From assembly GCF_000467125.1 (NCBI RefSeq), contig NZ_BATJ01000007.1, positions 62,001 through 126,000 of the forward strand: 64,000 bases of DNA, given 5' to 3'. Positions 39,656-48,843 of the stretch are shown in pieces. This DNA comes from Vibrio proteolyticus NBRC 13287 (GTDB lineage Bacteria > Pseudomonadota > Gammaproteobacteria > Enterobacterales > Vibrionaceae). Position 1 is the first letter of the stretch, and every line of letters begins with the position of its first letter. Both the position numbers and the translations under genes were made by a program. Below the pieces are notes generated by a model, which had not been told where the DNA came from, ran no database searches, and saw only the letters and a list, made by a program, of their open reading frames with translations.

Positions 39656-40395
39656 AAGTACCTTATATAGCAACGTTTGTTGCGCTAACCATCAGTTTTT
39701 CCGCATCCGCTGAGGACGTGCGCATTTATGCTGCTTCTTCCATGACAAATGTGTTGAATGATTTGATCACCAGTTATGAAAGTAGTCATGATGGCATCAA
39801 GGTTGTTCCCGTTTACGCCGGATCGTCAGCGCTAGCACGTCAGATAGAGAATGGCGCGCCGGCGGATGTGTTTGTCTCAGCCAATGAAAAGTGGGTTAAC
39901 TATCTGATCAATAAAGAGATGATAAATAGTGACGCTGTCACTGAGTGGGCATCCAACAAACTGGTTGTGATAGAGCCGAAAGGTGGCGATACGAATTTGG
40001 TGTTGGAGAGTGCCGACTCCTGGATTCATGCGTTAGGTCCAACCCGACTGGCGATAGGCAACACACAGGCCGTTCCGGCCGGCATTTATGGTCGAGAGAG
40101 TTTAGAAGCTCTGAAGGTTTGGCCAGAGCTTGAAAAACATCTGGCTCCGACCAGCAATGTACGCTTGGCGCTGGCATTGGTAGAGCGTAAAGAGTCCAAT
40201 CTCGGCATTGTTTATAAAACAGATGCGTTGCTGTCGGACAAGGTCAGCATTGTTCGGGAATTTGACGATAGCTTGCATACGCCCATACGTTATCCCATGG
40301 CGGTCTTCAATCAGGATGCGCAAACCCAGGCTTTTGTCGATTACCTCAACGGCGAACAAGGTAAAGCGATCCTCGATAAGTACGGATTTAACTAA
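39652..40395 (+). CDS. modA: Molybdate ABC transporter, periplasmic binding protein
   Basis: 247 residues. Signal peptide (1-20, ending ASA), then '[17 protein letters not shown]', '[28 protein letters not shown]' and '[11 protein letters not shown]', the ModA pattern with the serines that hold the oxyanion. The frame opens at 39604 inside cobQ, but the ATG at 39652, overlapping the cobQ stop, directly starts the signal peptide. First of modABC, which imports molybdate for molybdopterin enzymes; TMAO reductase, whose sensors TorT and TorS are in this window, is one such enzyme. Confidence 0.95.
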   Translation: MKVPYIATFVALTISFSASAEDVRIYAASSMTNVLNDLITSYESSHDGIKVVPVYAGSSALARQIENGAPADVFVSANEKWVNYLINKEMINSDAVTEWASNKLVVIEPKGGDTNLVLESADSWIHALGPTRLAIGNTQAVPAGIYGRESLEALKVWPELEKHLAPTSNVRLALALVERKESNLGIVYKTDALLSDKVSIVREFDDSLHTPIRYPMAVFNQDAQTQAFVDYLNGEQGKAILDKYGFN

Positions 40396-40406
40396 GAGCA
40401 TAAGCA

Positions 40407-41099
40407 TTGTTATCTGAATATGAATACCAAGCTCTGCTGCTGAGCTTAAAAGTCGCGTTTTACGCCATCGTATGGTTAATACCGATCGGTATTGCGTTGG
40501 CCTGGATGTTGGCGCGTAAGCAATTTATAGGTAAAGGCTTACTCGATAGCCTGATTCACCTACCTTTGGTGCTTCCTCCCGTTGTGATCGGCTACTTGTT
40601 GCTTGTCCTGATGGGCAGGCAAGGTATATTGGGAGCGTGGCTGGCAGAACATTTTGGTTTAGTCTTCAGTTTCAGTTGGAAAGGCGCCACGCTCGCATGT
40701 ATTGTGGTGGCGCTTCCTCTAATGGTGCGCTCGATTCGTCTTAGTTTAGAAAGTGTCGACACGAAACTAGAGCAAGCTGCAGCAACACTGGGAGCTTCTT
40801 CATGGCGGGTATTCATGACAATAACCTTACCACTCACGATTCCCGGCATCATAACTGGTACGATGTTGTCTTTCGCACGTAGCCTAGGTGAGTTTGGCGC
40901 TACCATCAGCTTTGTTTCCAACATTCCTGGCGAAACACAAACCATTCCTCTGGCAATGTATAATTTTATTGAAACCCCCGGTTCTGAGCTCGAAGCGGCA
41001 CGTTTGTGCGCCATCTCTATCGTGATCGCATTAGCGTCACTACTCATCTCGGAATGGATGGCACGTCGGACAGCGAAACGTCTGGGGGCCGTGCGATGA
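40407..41099 (+). CDS. modB: Molybdate ABC transporter permease
   Basis: 230 residues with about five membrane helices. The ABC-coupling loop 'EQAAATLGASSWRVFMTITLPLTIPGI' is the conserved EAA motif. The start is TTG at 40407: an in-frame TAA lies just two codons before and no ATG occurs until deep in the first helices. The ribosome site is weak, so translation may depend on modA. It overlaps modC by ATGA. Confidence 0.94.
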   Translation: MLSEYEYQALLLSLKVAFYAIVWLIPIGIALAWMLARKQFIGKGLLDSLIHLPLVLPPVVIGYLLLVLMGRQGILGAWLAEHFGLVFSFSWKGATLACIVVALPLMVRSIRLSLESVDTKLEQAAATLGASSWRVFMTITLPLTIPGIITGTMLSFARSLGEFGATISFVSNIPGETQTIPLAMYNFIETPGSELEAARLCAISIVIALASLLISEWMARRTAKRLGAVR

Positions 41100-42202
41100 C
41101 ATTGCTTCGGGTAAAATATTGCCTGGTATTGGGCGACACGCACTTTGACATTGATTTGGATTTACCAGCAAGCGGCATTACCGCCATATTTGGCCGCTCC
41201 GGAGCCGGAAAAACCTCTTTAATCAACGTGGTTGCAGGCCTATTGCGACCAGATGAAGGTGAGATAGTGGTTCAAGACCGAACGTTGTTTTCGTCATTGA
41301 AGAACCTTGATGTACCAGTCCACAAACGTAACGTTGGCTATGTGTTTCAGGATGCGCGTTTGTTCCCTCACTACCGGGTGAAAGGCAATCTGCTTTATGG
41401 CGTTAAGAAGATGGATCCTGACCACGTGGAAACCATCATCAAGTTGTTAGCCCTTGAACCGTTGTTAGACCGCTTTCCAAGCGAGCTGTCTGGCGGAGAA
41501 CAGCAGAGAGTGGCCATTGGCCGAGCGCTACTGGCAAAACCGGATATCTTGTTAATGGACGAACCTCTCGCCTCTCTGGATATGCCACGTAAACGTGAAG
41601 TGATGCCATTTCTGGAAGAACTAGCCGATCGGGTTCAAATCCCAATTCTGTATGTCACTCACAGCTTGAATGAGATCCTAAGACTGGCGAACTATTTAGT
41701 GATCATCGACGACGGTCAGGCGGTGACTTCTGGACCGGTAGAACAGGTTTGGTCAACCAAAGCAATGCGCCCTTGGCAGTCTTTTTCTGATCAAAGCTCT
41801 TTGTTTGAAGCTTCAATCGAGACGCACAATGACGACTACGCGTTGAGTCAGCTTAAGTTGGCGACGGGTGTTCATCTTTGGGTTCAGCGAATAGATGCTC
41901 TAGTGGGCACATCGGTCCGTCTTCAGGTCAGGGCCAATGACGTCTCACTCGCTTTGGAGAAACCGCGCTCGACTTCTATCCGGAATATATTACCGGCTGA
42001 GATTGTGGAGCTAGAAACTCGTCGCCATGGAGGCGATAAGCAAAGCGTGGCGATAAAACTGGCGTTGGGTGAAGGGTGCTGTCTATGGGCCACGGTAACT
42101 GCCTGGGCCAGAGATGAACTTGGCTTACATGTCGGGATGCAGGTGTTTGCCCAGGTTAAAGGGGTGAGCGTGACGCAACGGGATGTTGCCTTAACGCACT
42201 GA
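41096..42202 (+). CDS. modC: Molybdate ABC transporter ATPase
   Basis: 368 residues. Walker A 'GRSGAGKTSL', Q-loop region 'YVFQDARLFPH', signature 'LSGGEQQRVAIGRAL', Walker B 'ILLMDEPLASLD' and the switch histidine 'VTHSLNE' are all intact. The C-terminal part (about 290-360) is the molybdate-binding MOP/TOBE domain typical of ModC. The ATG at 41096 overlaps the modB stop; earlier in-frame ATGs lie inside modB. No modE or ModE box was found nearby. Confidence 0.95.
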   Translation: MTLLRVKYCLVLGDTHFDIDLDLPASGITAIFGRSGAGKTSLINVVAGLLRPDEGEIVVQDRTLFSSLKNLDVPVHKRNVGYVFQDARLFPHYRVKGNLLYGVKKMDPDHVETIIKLLALEPLLDRFPSELSGGEQQRVAIGRALLAKPDILLMDEPLASLDMPRKREVMPFLEELADRVQIPILYVTHSLNEILRLANYLVIIDDGQAVTSGPVEQVWSTKAMRPWQSFSDQSSLFEASIETHNDDYALSQLKLATGVHLWVQRIDALVGTSVRLQVRANDVSLALEKPRSTSIRNILPAEIVELETRRHGGDKQSVAIKLALGEGCCLWATVTAWARDELGLHVGMQVFAQVKGVSVTQRDVALTH

Positions 42203-42203
42203 A

Positions 42204-42235
42204 ATAAAAAAGCCGCGGTGAACGCGGCTTGATTT
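42204..42235. terminator. Bidirectional terminator modC / DUF3069 gene
   Basis: AAGCCGCG (42210-42217) and CGCGGCTT (42223-42230) flanked by A- and T-runs between convergent genes. Confidence 0.88.
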
Positions 42236-42241
42236 TTGATT

Positions 42242-42685
42242 TTATTTGACGAATACGTCTTTGAAGTCTTTCTTCAGAATAGGATCACGGCGAGCTTTCT
42301 TGATTTGTTTCACCATATCCTTCACACAGTTGTGCAGCACTTCATCCAGCAGTTCTGCGCGGTACTGTTCTTTCTGCTCTTCCGTCATCTCTTTCGGCAG
42401 GTTAAGCGTTGGGAACTCTTCCATCACGTTAACGCCAGCAAAAGCCTGACTCACAGAAATCAGAGAGTGAAATTGCTCGAAGTTGTCGAGCACATTCTGT
42501 GCGCTGGCAGGCAGTGAGTCCCAAGCTTCGCGTACGGCTTCTTCTGACACTTCGTGAATAGAGGAAACCATGAAGTGCATCGCTTCAGGCACCTGATCAA
42601 ATTCGATTACCTGACGTAGTTCAGGAGAAATCGTTTCCAGATCGACAGTTTGTTGTTCGGTTTGGTTGGTGTCAGACATTGACAT
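42242..42685 (-). CDS. DUF3069-like hypothetical protein
   Basis: 147 residues, acidic N-terminal half and basic C-terminal end ('KQIKKARRDPILKKDFKDVFVK'), all helical, no signal peptide. I recall such proteins as the DUF3069 group found in vibrios and relatives; no function is known. Two possible ATGs (residues 1 and 3) lie together. Single gene with a shared terminator. The family name is from memory and should be taken as likely, not certain. Confidence 0.65.
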   Translation of the reverse strand: MSMSDTNQTEQQTVDLETISPELRQVIEFDQVPEAMHFMVSSIHEVSEEAVREAWDSLPASAQNVLDNFEQFHSLISVSQAFAGVNVMEEFPTLNLPKEMTEEQKEQYRAELLDEVLHNCVKDMVKQIKKARRDPILKKDFKDVFVK

Positions 42686-42930
42686 ATTCTCGTATCGAAA
42701 AAGGGCGATCCTAAAAACTCACAGCGAAAAGTCAATACTCAAACTCATCTTAGCGCGTGATATCAACAGATAAATGCTGAAAATCAAACAACTTTAAGTG
42801 ACTTTGCCGGGGTTTGCTCCTTTACTGCTTGGTGCTTAGATAATTTAAAAGCAAGTTATTGATAATACACGGTGCAACAAAGAGGCTGCTGTGCTATATC
42901 TAAATATATCCAATTATTTCTGGTACTTAC

Positions 42931-43902
42931 ATGAGTGAAACGGGTTCATCAATGCGTATTCTACTGGTTGACGATGTTCAGCTGGACAGAATGCAGCTTG
43001 CGATTCGCTTGAAACAGCTTGGTCATACTGTCGAAGCTGTCTCCAGTGGTCGTGCTGCCTTGGCGCTATACAGTGACTTTGACCCTGAGCTTGTGCTACT
43101 TGATATTTCGATGCCGGAAATGGACGGTTTCGAGCTCTCTCACGAGATCAGACGATTGTACCCGGAGTGGGTGCCGATCATTTTCCTCAGTGGTCATGAT
43201 GAACCGAGTATGATCGCGAAAGCCATTGATGCCGGGGGAGACGATTACCTTATTAAGCCGGTCGATAAAATCGTACTGAACTCTAAGCTACGTGCCATGC
43301 AGCGGATAGCCTTCATGCGTCGTGAGTTGAAAAAGACTTCGGCAAAACTTGAAGAGTTAAATCACGTCTTACAACAGCAGGTTAACGAAGACGGGCTGAC
43401 TAAAGTGTTCAACCGCCGGTTTATTGATGACAAATTGCAGGAGTTGATCGCCTGGCATGGACGGCAGGAGTTGCCACTTGGCATGCTTTTGTTTGATGTC
43501 GATAATTTCAAAGCATTTAATGACAATTACGGCCACCTTGAAGGAGACCGATGCTTAATTCGACTTGCTCAGGAAACGTCTAAACTATTTAGCCGCAGCG
43601 GTGAGTTTGTAGGTCGATATGGCGGTGAGGAGTTTGTTGTTTTACTGGCGAATACGTCATTGGAGCAGGCGAGCCAGGCAGCGCAACGCATCATGGACCG
43701 GTTTAAAGACGTCGCGTATCCGCATGACTACAATCATGGCACACCTTACGTGACGGTGTCACTTGGCGTGTTGAGTATTTTGCCCAAAGGGCGTGAATCT
43801 AATGAAGATATTTACGGCGCCGCCGATGATGCACTGTATCAAGCGAAAAGTAACGGGCGAAACTGCTTTGTAGTCGTGTCTGATTTGGAAAGAACTGGAT
43901 AG
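42931..43902 (+). CDS. Response regulator with diguanylate cyclase (REC-GGDEF)
   Basis: 323 residues. A receiver domain (8-125) has the acidic pair 'VDDV', the phosphate site in 'LVLLDISMPEMDG' and the lysine in 'YLIKP'. A short coiled coil leads to a GGDEF domain (about 155-318) with the active 'GGEEF' and the metal-binding 'LLFDVDNFKAFND'. So it should make c-di-GMP when phosphorylated. The product-inhibition site RxxD reads RSGE, a conservative change. It starts a block with a membrane barrel, a second cyclase and a ComFB protein. No kinase lies beside it. Confidence 0.93.
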   Translation: MSETGSSMRILLVDDVQLDRMQLAIRLKQLGHTVEAVSSGRAALALYSDFDPELVLLDISMPEMDGFELSHEIRRLYPEWVPIIFLSGHDEPSMIAKAIDAGGDDYLIKPVDKIVLNSKLRAMQRIAFMRRELKKTSAKLEELNHVLQQQVNEDGLTKVFNRRFIDDKLQELIAWHGRQELPLGMLLFDVDNFKAFNDNYGHLEGDRCLIRLAQETSKLFSRSGEFVGRYGGEEFVVLLANTSLEQASQAAQRIMDRFKDVAYPHDYNHGTPYVTVSLGVLSILPKGRESNEDIYGAADDALYQAKSNGRNCFVVVSDLERTG

Positions 43903-43932
43903 TCTTCTCTAAGACTTGCTGTACAGGAAACG

Positions 43933-44931
43933 ATGAAACGGACCTTCTTAACTTATCGAGTAGCGCTGTTTTTTAGCGTGCTTACCGCTTCACAACAGAT
44001 CTCAGCGAATCAGTTGGATGACGCGATAATCAAATCGTTTGAACATCGATTTGCCTCAGTTGTCGTGCTGACTGATACCGATGTCATTAAATTCGGGGTG
44101 AACGACTTTAATCCTAATCGGGCATTAAATCTCGACAACGAAAATCTGGGCTCGGATGATGCTGTCGAGCGACGGAAACAAAATTCGGTTGTGGCCATCC
44201 CGCTCACGTTTGAGTTTGATGAGCCCGACTCAGACAACCAACATCGTATTTATCTCCGCCTGTCGGGCATTTTCACTGATTCGGATACCCAGTTACTTCA
44301 GGGCGACGTGCCAGAAGACAACTTAAAAGAGACGATCATTTCTGGTTTTGCGGCCTATCGCTATCGTATGAACCTGACTGAAAACTGGCGACTCATCCCG
44401 GGTATAGGCACTCATCTGATTCATTATAAAAATGACTTTACTGCCAATAGCTTAGAATCACAGGAATTGATAGATGTTTTTCTGAAAGACCGCTTAGTCG
44501 ATGTGTCTGCCTGGTCCAACATTTATGAACCCACGCTAAAATTCGAGTATCACGACGAGCCGGAGTGGGGTAAATGGAAAGTTGTCTCATCATGGCACTA
44601 TTTTTATGGTTATGGCTGGGGTGATGCCAATAGTGGCAATGTGGGTAACCCGGAAGGCTGGTATGTTTCTAACGGAGCAGAACTGTTTTACAACATCACG
44701 CAGTGGGGAAACTCGTTGCAGTCTTTATATGCCAGTATCAGTCGAATTGACTTGGGTGGAGACACGCCGAGTGAGTTTGGCACAGACTACTACTACGAGA
44801 CGTCCATCGGCTGGCTCATGACGCCGCCATTCGAAGCAGACTGGATCGATAATATCGGCATCGGTATCAATGTTAACTACGGGTCCGATTACAAGGGCGG
44901 TAGTATCGTGTTGTTTTTTAATCAAGATTAA
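43933..44931 (+). CDS. Outer-membrane beta-barrel, solitary autotransporter-like
   Basis: 332 residues with a signal peptide (about 1-26, ending ISA). The mature part is rich in alternating strands ('VVAIPLTFEFDE', 'HRIYLRLSGIF', 'ISGFAAYRYRMNL', 'WRLIPGIGTHLIHY', 'NIGIGINVNYG') and ends in 'GSIVLFFNQD'. I recall a family of lone autotransporter-like barrels that fits this profile. It follows the REC-GGDEF gene by 30 bases on the same strand and its stop overlaps that of the opposing cyclase gene by four bases. Function unknown. Confidence 0.7.
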   Translation: MKRTFLTYRVALFFSVLTASQQISANQLDDAIIKSFEHRFASVVVLTDTDVIKFGVNDFNPNRALNLDNENLGSDDAVERRKQNSVVAIPLTFEFDEPDSDNQHRIYLRLSGIFTDSDTQLLQGDVPEDNLKETIISGFAAYRYRMNLTENWRLIPGIGTHLIHYKNDFTANSLESQELIDVFLKDRLVDVSAWSNIYEPTLKFEYHDEPEWGKWKVVSSWHYFYGYGWGDANSGNVGNPEGWYVSNGAELFYNITQWGNSLQSLYASISRIDLGGDTPSEFGTDYYYETSIGWLMTPPFEADWIDNIGIGINVNYGSDYKGGSIVLFFNQD

Positions 44932-46166
44932 GCCTTAGCTTTCTCAATCCGATTGCGACCTTTCTCTTTTGCTTTGTACAACGCGTTATCGGCGCGTTTC
45001 ATGACTTCTTCGGCTTTGCGGCTTGTTTTGCTATCGGCATAACCAATACTGATGGTCACGCTCACCGATTCACGTTTTTTCGCTTTGCCACGCTGCCGCA
45101 AGCCTTGTTTATCGTTCTTCGGCCGACTGTCGTCGCGAAGGTACATTTCGTAGCCCTCGATAGATTGCCTCAATGTTTCGAGATGCGAGGTGGCTTCATC
45201 GGCATTTTTACCTTTGAATAATACGGTGAACTCTTCGCCCCCGTAACGGTAGACACGCGCCCGGCCGCCCACTTTGGTGAGCTTAGAAGCAACCAGCTTT
45301 AAAACGTCGTCGCCAGTATCATGACCATAGGTATCATTGAATGATTTAAAGTGGTCAATATCCACCATGGCGACAGTAAAGTGTCGGCCAAGGTGGCGTA
45401 AATCAGCGTCTAATGCCAATCGTCCTGGTATACCAGTCAGCCGGTCATTGAAGGCCAGCTCGTAGCTTGCTGAGAGCAGATAAATGAGCAACAAGATACC
45501 GGCGACTGAAAACATCGTGCTGGAGACGTAGTGAACGTGAAAAAAGATGAACGTGATGCTGGTTAACGACACAACTGAGTAGACGGAAACATCAACAATC
45601 CGATTATTACGCAATACAAGAATGGCACTGATCCCAACCAGAGCAGCCAGGTAGAGCACTAAAATCAAAGGAAGGCGCGATATCTGTGGCACATAGTAAA
45701 GAAATGCATTGCTGAACGTGCTGAAGCCTCCGTCGTTGTAGTGAGCCACAATGAGGTATGCCCAAAAGACGAACATCAGCAGAACCAGTATATAAACACC
45801 AAATGTACGACTATTGATGCCCGTATCACTCATTGGATAAACCAAAAAACTGGCGACGGGCAGTAAAAAGGCTAATAAAGAGAGTTCTAACAGCGTTGAG
45901 CCCGTGGTGAGAGGGCTTTGAAGTCTGACCTGGATCACCCAATAAGATAAAATAAGCGCAGCAGAAATCATAGAGATTCGACTTTGCTTAAAAAAGTGGC
46001 CTAAGGTAAAAACTGATCCCAGAATAATGTAGGGAAGATGTGACGCGAATCCTATATTAGCTTGTGTCACCGTGATGACATTGCTCATACCTGTCCATAG
46101 CAGCGTAACCAGCAATAGCGGAAACGCTAAACGAAACCAGTTCGTAGTGACTATGGAGTACGACAT
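44928..46166 (-). CDS. Membrane diguanylate cyclase (GGDEF)
   Basis: 412 residues. About seven to eight membrane helices fill residues 10-240; the rest is a GGDEF domain with 'VAMVDIDHFKSFNDTYGHDTGDDVL', 'YRYGGEEF' and 'KADNALYKAKEKGRNRI' type end. Active-site residues are intact, so it should make c-di-GMP. The RxxD inhibition site is not evident. A lysine- and arginine-rich insert (near 'GLRQRGKAKKRE') interrupts the domain before the last strands. The frame opens with TTG at 46199, but the ATG at 46166 starts the membrane part. It converges on the barrel gene. Confidence 0.9.
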   Translation of the reverse strand: MSYSIVTTNWFRLAFPLLLVTLLWTGMSNVITVTQANIGFASHLPYIILGSVFTLGHFFKQSRISMISAALILSYWVIQVRLQSPLTTGSTLLELSLLAFLLPVASFLVYPMSDTGINSRTFGVYILVLLMFVFWAYLIVAHYNDGGFSTFSNAFLYYVPQISRLPLILVLYLAALVGISAILVLRNNRIVDVSVYSVVSLTSITFIFFHVHYVSSTMFSVAGILLLIYLLSASYELAFNDRLTGIPGRLALDADLRHLGRHFTVAMVDIDHFKSFNDTYGHDTGDDVLKLVASKLTKVGGRARVYRYGGEEFTVLFKGKNADEATSHLETLRQSIEGYEMYLRDDSRPKNDKQGLRQRGKAKKRESVSVTISIGYADSKTSRKAEEVMKRADNALYKAKEKGRNRIEKAKA

Positions 46167-46327
46167 AAAACGAAAAACTCGGCCCGATGAATATAACAAT
46201 TTCGAAAATTGAGTATAAGAATACTTCTATTTATTGAATTGCCAAGCTTTTTACTAAACTATCAGAGTAAAAGTTGGTCTATGTTTATAAATTAACCTGT
46301 TTAATCCTGTTGCGAAGGAATGACGTT

Positions 46328-46693
46328 ATGCAAATTAGTGTGGATGTTCATAACTATATGGAGACGCTGGTCGGCCAGGTTCTGACCCGGGAAGCTTACG
46401 CCAACCACTTTACTCATGATCAGCTCGCTGACCTTGCATGCCTGGCGCTTAGTCAGCTTCGTCCGGTCTATATTCGGTACGATATTGATTTTTTGTCAGC
46501 CTTGCCTGAGCATAAAATGTTGTCACTTCAAAAGGCGGCGGAAGATGCAGTATTCGCTGCCGAGTCAATGATCATTGACGATCGACGTCAGAATCGCGAC
46601 GAACACATTCCGTTTATTCGTTCGTCAAATAAGGGTGAAAGCGATACGCTGGAGTGGTACGAGAAACCAATCATTAATATTAAACGTTCTTAA
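46328..46693 (+). CDS. ComFB-family protein, probable c-di-GMP receptor
   Basis: 121 residues from the ATG at 46328, which has GAAGGAA upstream. 'DVHNYMETLVGQVL', 'LADLACLALSQLRPVYIRYDIDFLSAL' is the late-competence ComFB pattern (N-terminal helix, then the conserved L.PRY-like stretch, here 'LRPVYIRYDID'). ComFB proteins of cyanobacteria have been reported to bind cyclic dinucleotides, including c-di-GMP. Its place right beside two cyclase genes fits such a role. It is followed closely by an HlyU-like gene with an 11-base gap. Confidence 0.8.
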   Translation: MQISVDVHNYMETLVGQVLTREAYANHFTHDQLADLACLALSQLRPVYIRYDIDFLSALPEHKMLSLQKAAEDAVFAAESMIIDDRRQNRDEHIPFIRSSNKGESDTLEWYEKPIINIKRS

Positions 46694-46703
46694 GGAGTAG
46701 TGA

Positions 46704-46979
46704 GTGGGTCTATTTTCACGCCTGTTTTGTGGCAGTCAACCAAAAGAACCAAAACAGGTAGAGCCAGTAGAATACAAAGGTTTTCTGATTTATCAGGAAG
46801 CGATAGCAGAAGGCGGTCAATATCGGATTGCCGGTCGGATAACCAAAGAAATCGATGGTGAAGTAAAAACACATCGCTTTATTCGTTCTGATGTCCTAGC
46901 CTCAGAAAGCGATGCTAATGAATTCATGCTGAAAAAGGCGCAAATGTTTATCGATCAAATGGGCGATAACATTTTCTAA
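46704..46979 (+). CDS. HlyU-family (PF10115) small protein
   Basis: 91 residues from a GTG start with AAGGAG in front. 'EYKGFLIYQEAIAEGGQYRIAGRITKEIDGE.KTHRFIRSDVLAS..DA.EFMLKKA' is typical of the family named after HlyU. That name is misleading: this family is not the ArsR-type haemolysin regulator of V. cholerae. Its function is not established. It lies in an apparent two-gene operon with the ComFB gene and ends at a strong hairpin. Confidence 0.78.
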   Translation: MGLFSRLFCGSQPKEPKQVEPVEYKGFLIYQEAIAEGGQYRIAGRITKEIDGEVKTHRFIRSDVLASESDANEFMLKKAQMFIDQMGDNIF

Positions 46980-47278
46980 TTTATCAAATTTCTCTTTGAT
47001 TCCAATCAGTATTTTATGAGCCATAAGTCGATATTCTTATGGCTCGTTTTATATGTAATACGATTGTAATCTACTGTTTAATTTGAACTTTTTTGTTACT
47101 GGTTTGACCTCTGCTGAGTCAAGAATACGTTGTTTTCTTACAATCTTGTCAGCAAGATGATTCATTACATACGGTTATAACTCATGATATTTTGTATTTT
47201 TGTTACAAAGTACTTGCAGTTCATTTTTTGGTCCGATAAAAACGGATAAGTCATTCTGCCAATAGTCAAGGAATCGCT
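46980..47278. promoter_or_regulatory. Terminator and pntA promoter region
   Basis: The hairpin GAGCCATAAG / CTTATGGCTC (47018-47045) followed by T-run closes the previous operon. The remaining AT-rich 230 bases must drive pntAB; I saw no clear operator. Confidence 0.65.
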
Positions 47279-48829
47279 ATGCAAATTGGTGTGCCAAAAG
47301 AAATACTCGCGGGTGAAACGCGAGTAGCTGCCTCGCCGAAATCGGTAGAGCAGCTAATAAAACTGGGATTTGATGTCTCTGTCGAAACGCAAGCGGGGGT
47401 GCTGGCTAGTTTCGATGATGCTGCATTTGAGGCGGCGGGGGCAAACGTTGTTTCCAAACAAGACGTTTGGTCTTCAGATGTCATTCTAAAAGTGAATGCG
47501 CCACTCTATGAGGGCGAAGTTGATGAAATTGCGTTGTTAAAAGAGGGCGCAACGTTAGTCAGTTTTATTTGGCCTGCACAAAATCCTGAATTAATGGAAA
47601 AACTGTCAGGCAAAAACATCAATGTAATGGCCATGGATGCCGTCCCTCGTATTTCACGAGCTCAGGCGCTTGATGCCTTGTCTTCAATGGCGAATATCGC
47701 AGGTTATCGTGCCGTCGTCGAAGCTGCACATGAATTCGGGCGATTCTTTACTGGGCAAATAACTGCAGCGGGTAAAGTGCCTCCTGCTAAAGTCCTGGTC
47801 GCTGGGGCTGGTGTTGCCGGCTTGGCGGCGATTGGCGCGGCAGGCAGTCTGGGGGCTATCGTGCGCGCATTTGACGTTCGCCCGGAAGTGAAAGAACAAG
47901 TCGAATCGATGGGGGCTGAGTTCCTGACTGTCGATTTTCAGGAAACGGCTGGCTCTGGCGACGGCTATGCGAAAGAGATGTCCGATGATTTCAATAAGAA
48001 AGCGGCTGAGCTTTACGCTGCGCAAGCAAAAGACGTCGACATCATTATCACCACGGCTTTGATCCCTGGCAAGCCTGCGCCGAAGCTGATCAGCAAAGAA
48101 ATGGTCGACAGCATGAAAGCGGGCAGTGTGATTGTCGATCTTGCAGCCGCTAATGGCGGTAACTGTGAATACACCCAGGCCGATAAAGTTATCACGACGG
48201 ACAACGGCGTTAAAGTTGTTGGTTATACCGATATGGTTGGCCGATTGCCAACGCAATCATCGCAACTTTACGCTACCAACCTGGTAAACCTACTGAAACT
48301 GCTTTGCAAAGAAAAAGATGGCACTGTCAATATCGATTTTGATGATGTGGTGATTCGTGGTGTTACGGTAGTGAAAGAAGGGGAAGTTACTTGGCCAGCG
48401 CCACCGATTCAGGTTTCTGTACAGCCTCAGACAAAAGCTGTGGAATCTGCCAAGAAAGATGAGAAACCACAAGAGCCAGCGTCACCAGTGAAAAAACTGG
48501 CGGGTGTCGCCATCGGTGTGGCTGCCTTTGCCTGGGTGGCATCGGTCGCACCCGCAGCATTTTTGTCTCACTTTACGGTATTCGTTCTGGCTTGTGTAGT
48601 CGGTTATTACGTTGTCTGGAATGTCACGCATTCCCTGCACACCCCGTTGATGTCGGTGACCAATGCGATTTCAGGCATTATCGTCGTTGGTGCTTTACTG
48701 CAAATTGGGCAGGGGAACGGTTTAGTGACCTTCATTTCATTTATCGCTGTTCTCATTGCGAGCATTAATATCTTTGGTGGCTTTACCGTGACCAAACGTA
48801 TGCTCGAAATGTTCCGTAAAGACCGTTAA
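47279..48829 (+). CDS. pntA: NAD(P) transhydrogenase subunit alpha
   Basis: 516 residues. The NAD(H)-binding domain I covers 1-380 ('[17 protein letters not shown]', '[33 protein letters not shown]', '[10 protein letters not shown]'), a short linker with K/E/P repeats follows, and three to four membrane helices end the protein. With PntB it couples hydride transfer from NADH to NADP+ to proton flow across the inner membrane and supplies NADPH. pntB starts 14 bases downstream. Confidence 0.96.
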   Translation: MQIGVPKEILAGETRVAASPKSVEQLIKLGFDVSVETQAGVLASFDDAAFEAAGANVVSKQDVWSSDVILKVNAPLYEGEVDEIALLKEGATLVSFIWPAQNPELMEKLSGKNINVMAMDAVPRISRAQALDALSSMANIAGYRAVVEAAHEFGRFFTGQITAAGKVPPAKVLVAGAGVAGLAAIGAAGSLGAIVRAFDVRPEVKEQVESMGAEFLTVDFQETAGSGDGYAKEMSDDFNKKAAELYAAQAKDVDIIITTALIPGKPAPKLISKEMVDSMKAGSVIVDLAAANGGNCEYTQADKVITTDNGVKVVGYTDMVGRLPTQSSQLYATNLVNLLKLLCKEKDGTVNIDFDDVVIRGVTVVKEGEVTWPAPPIQVSVQPQTKAVESAKKDEKPQEPASPVKKLAGVAIGVAAFAWVASVAPAAFLSHFTVFVLACVVGYYVVWNVTHSLHTPLMSVTNAISGIIVVGALLQIGQGNGLVTFISFIAVLIASINIFGGFTVTKRMLEMFRKDR

Positions 48830-48843
48830 ATAGGGAGTAACAT

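Noticed and set aside
47683-48256. 190-residue ORF antisense to pntA
   Set aside because: It mirrors a highly conserved coding region and has no own signals.
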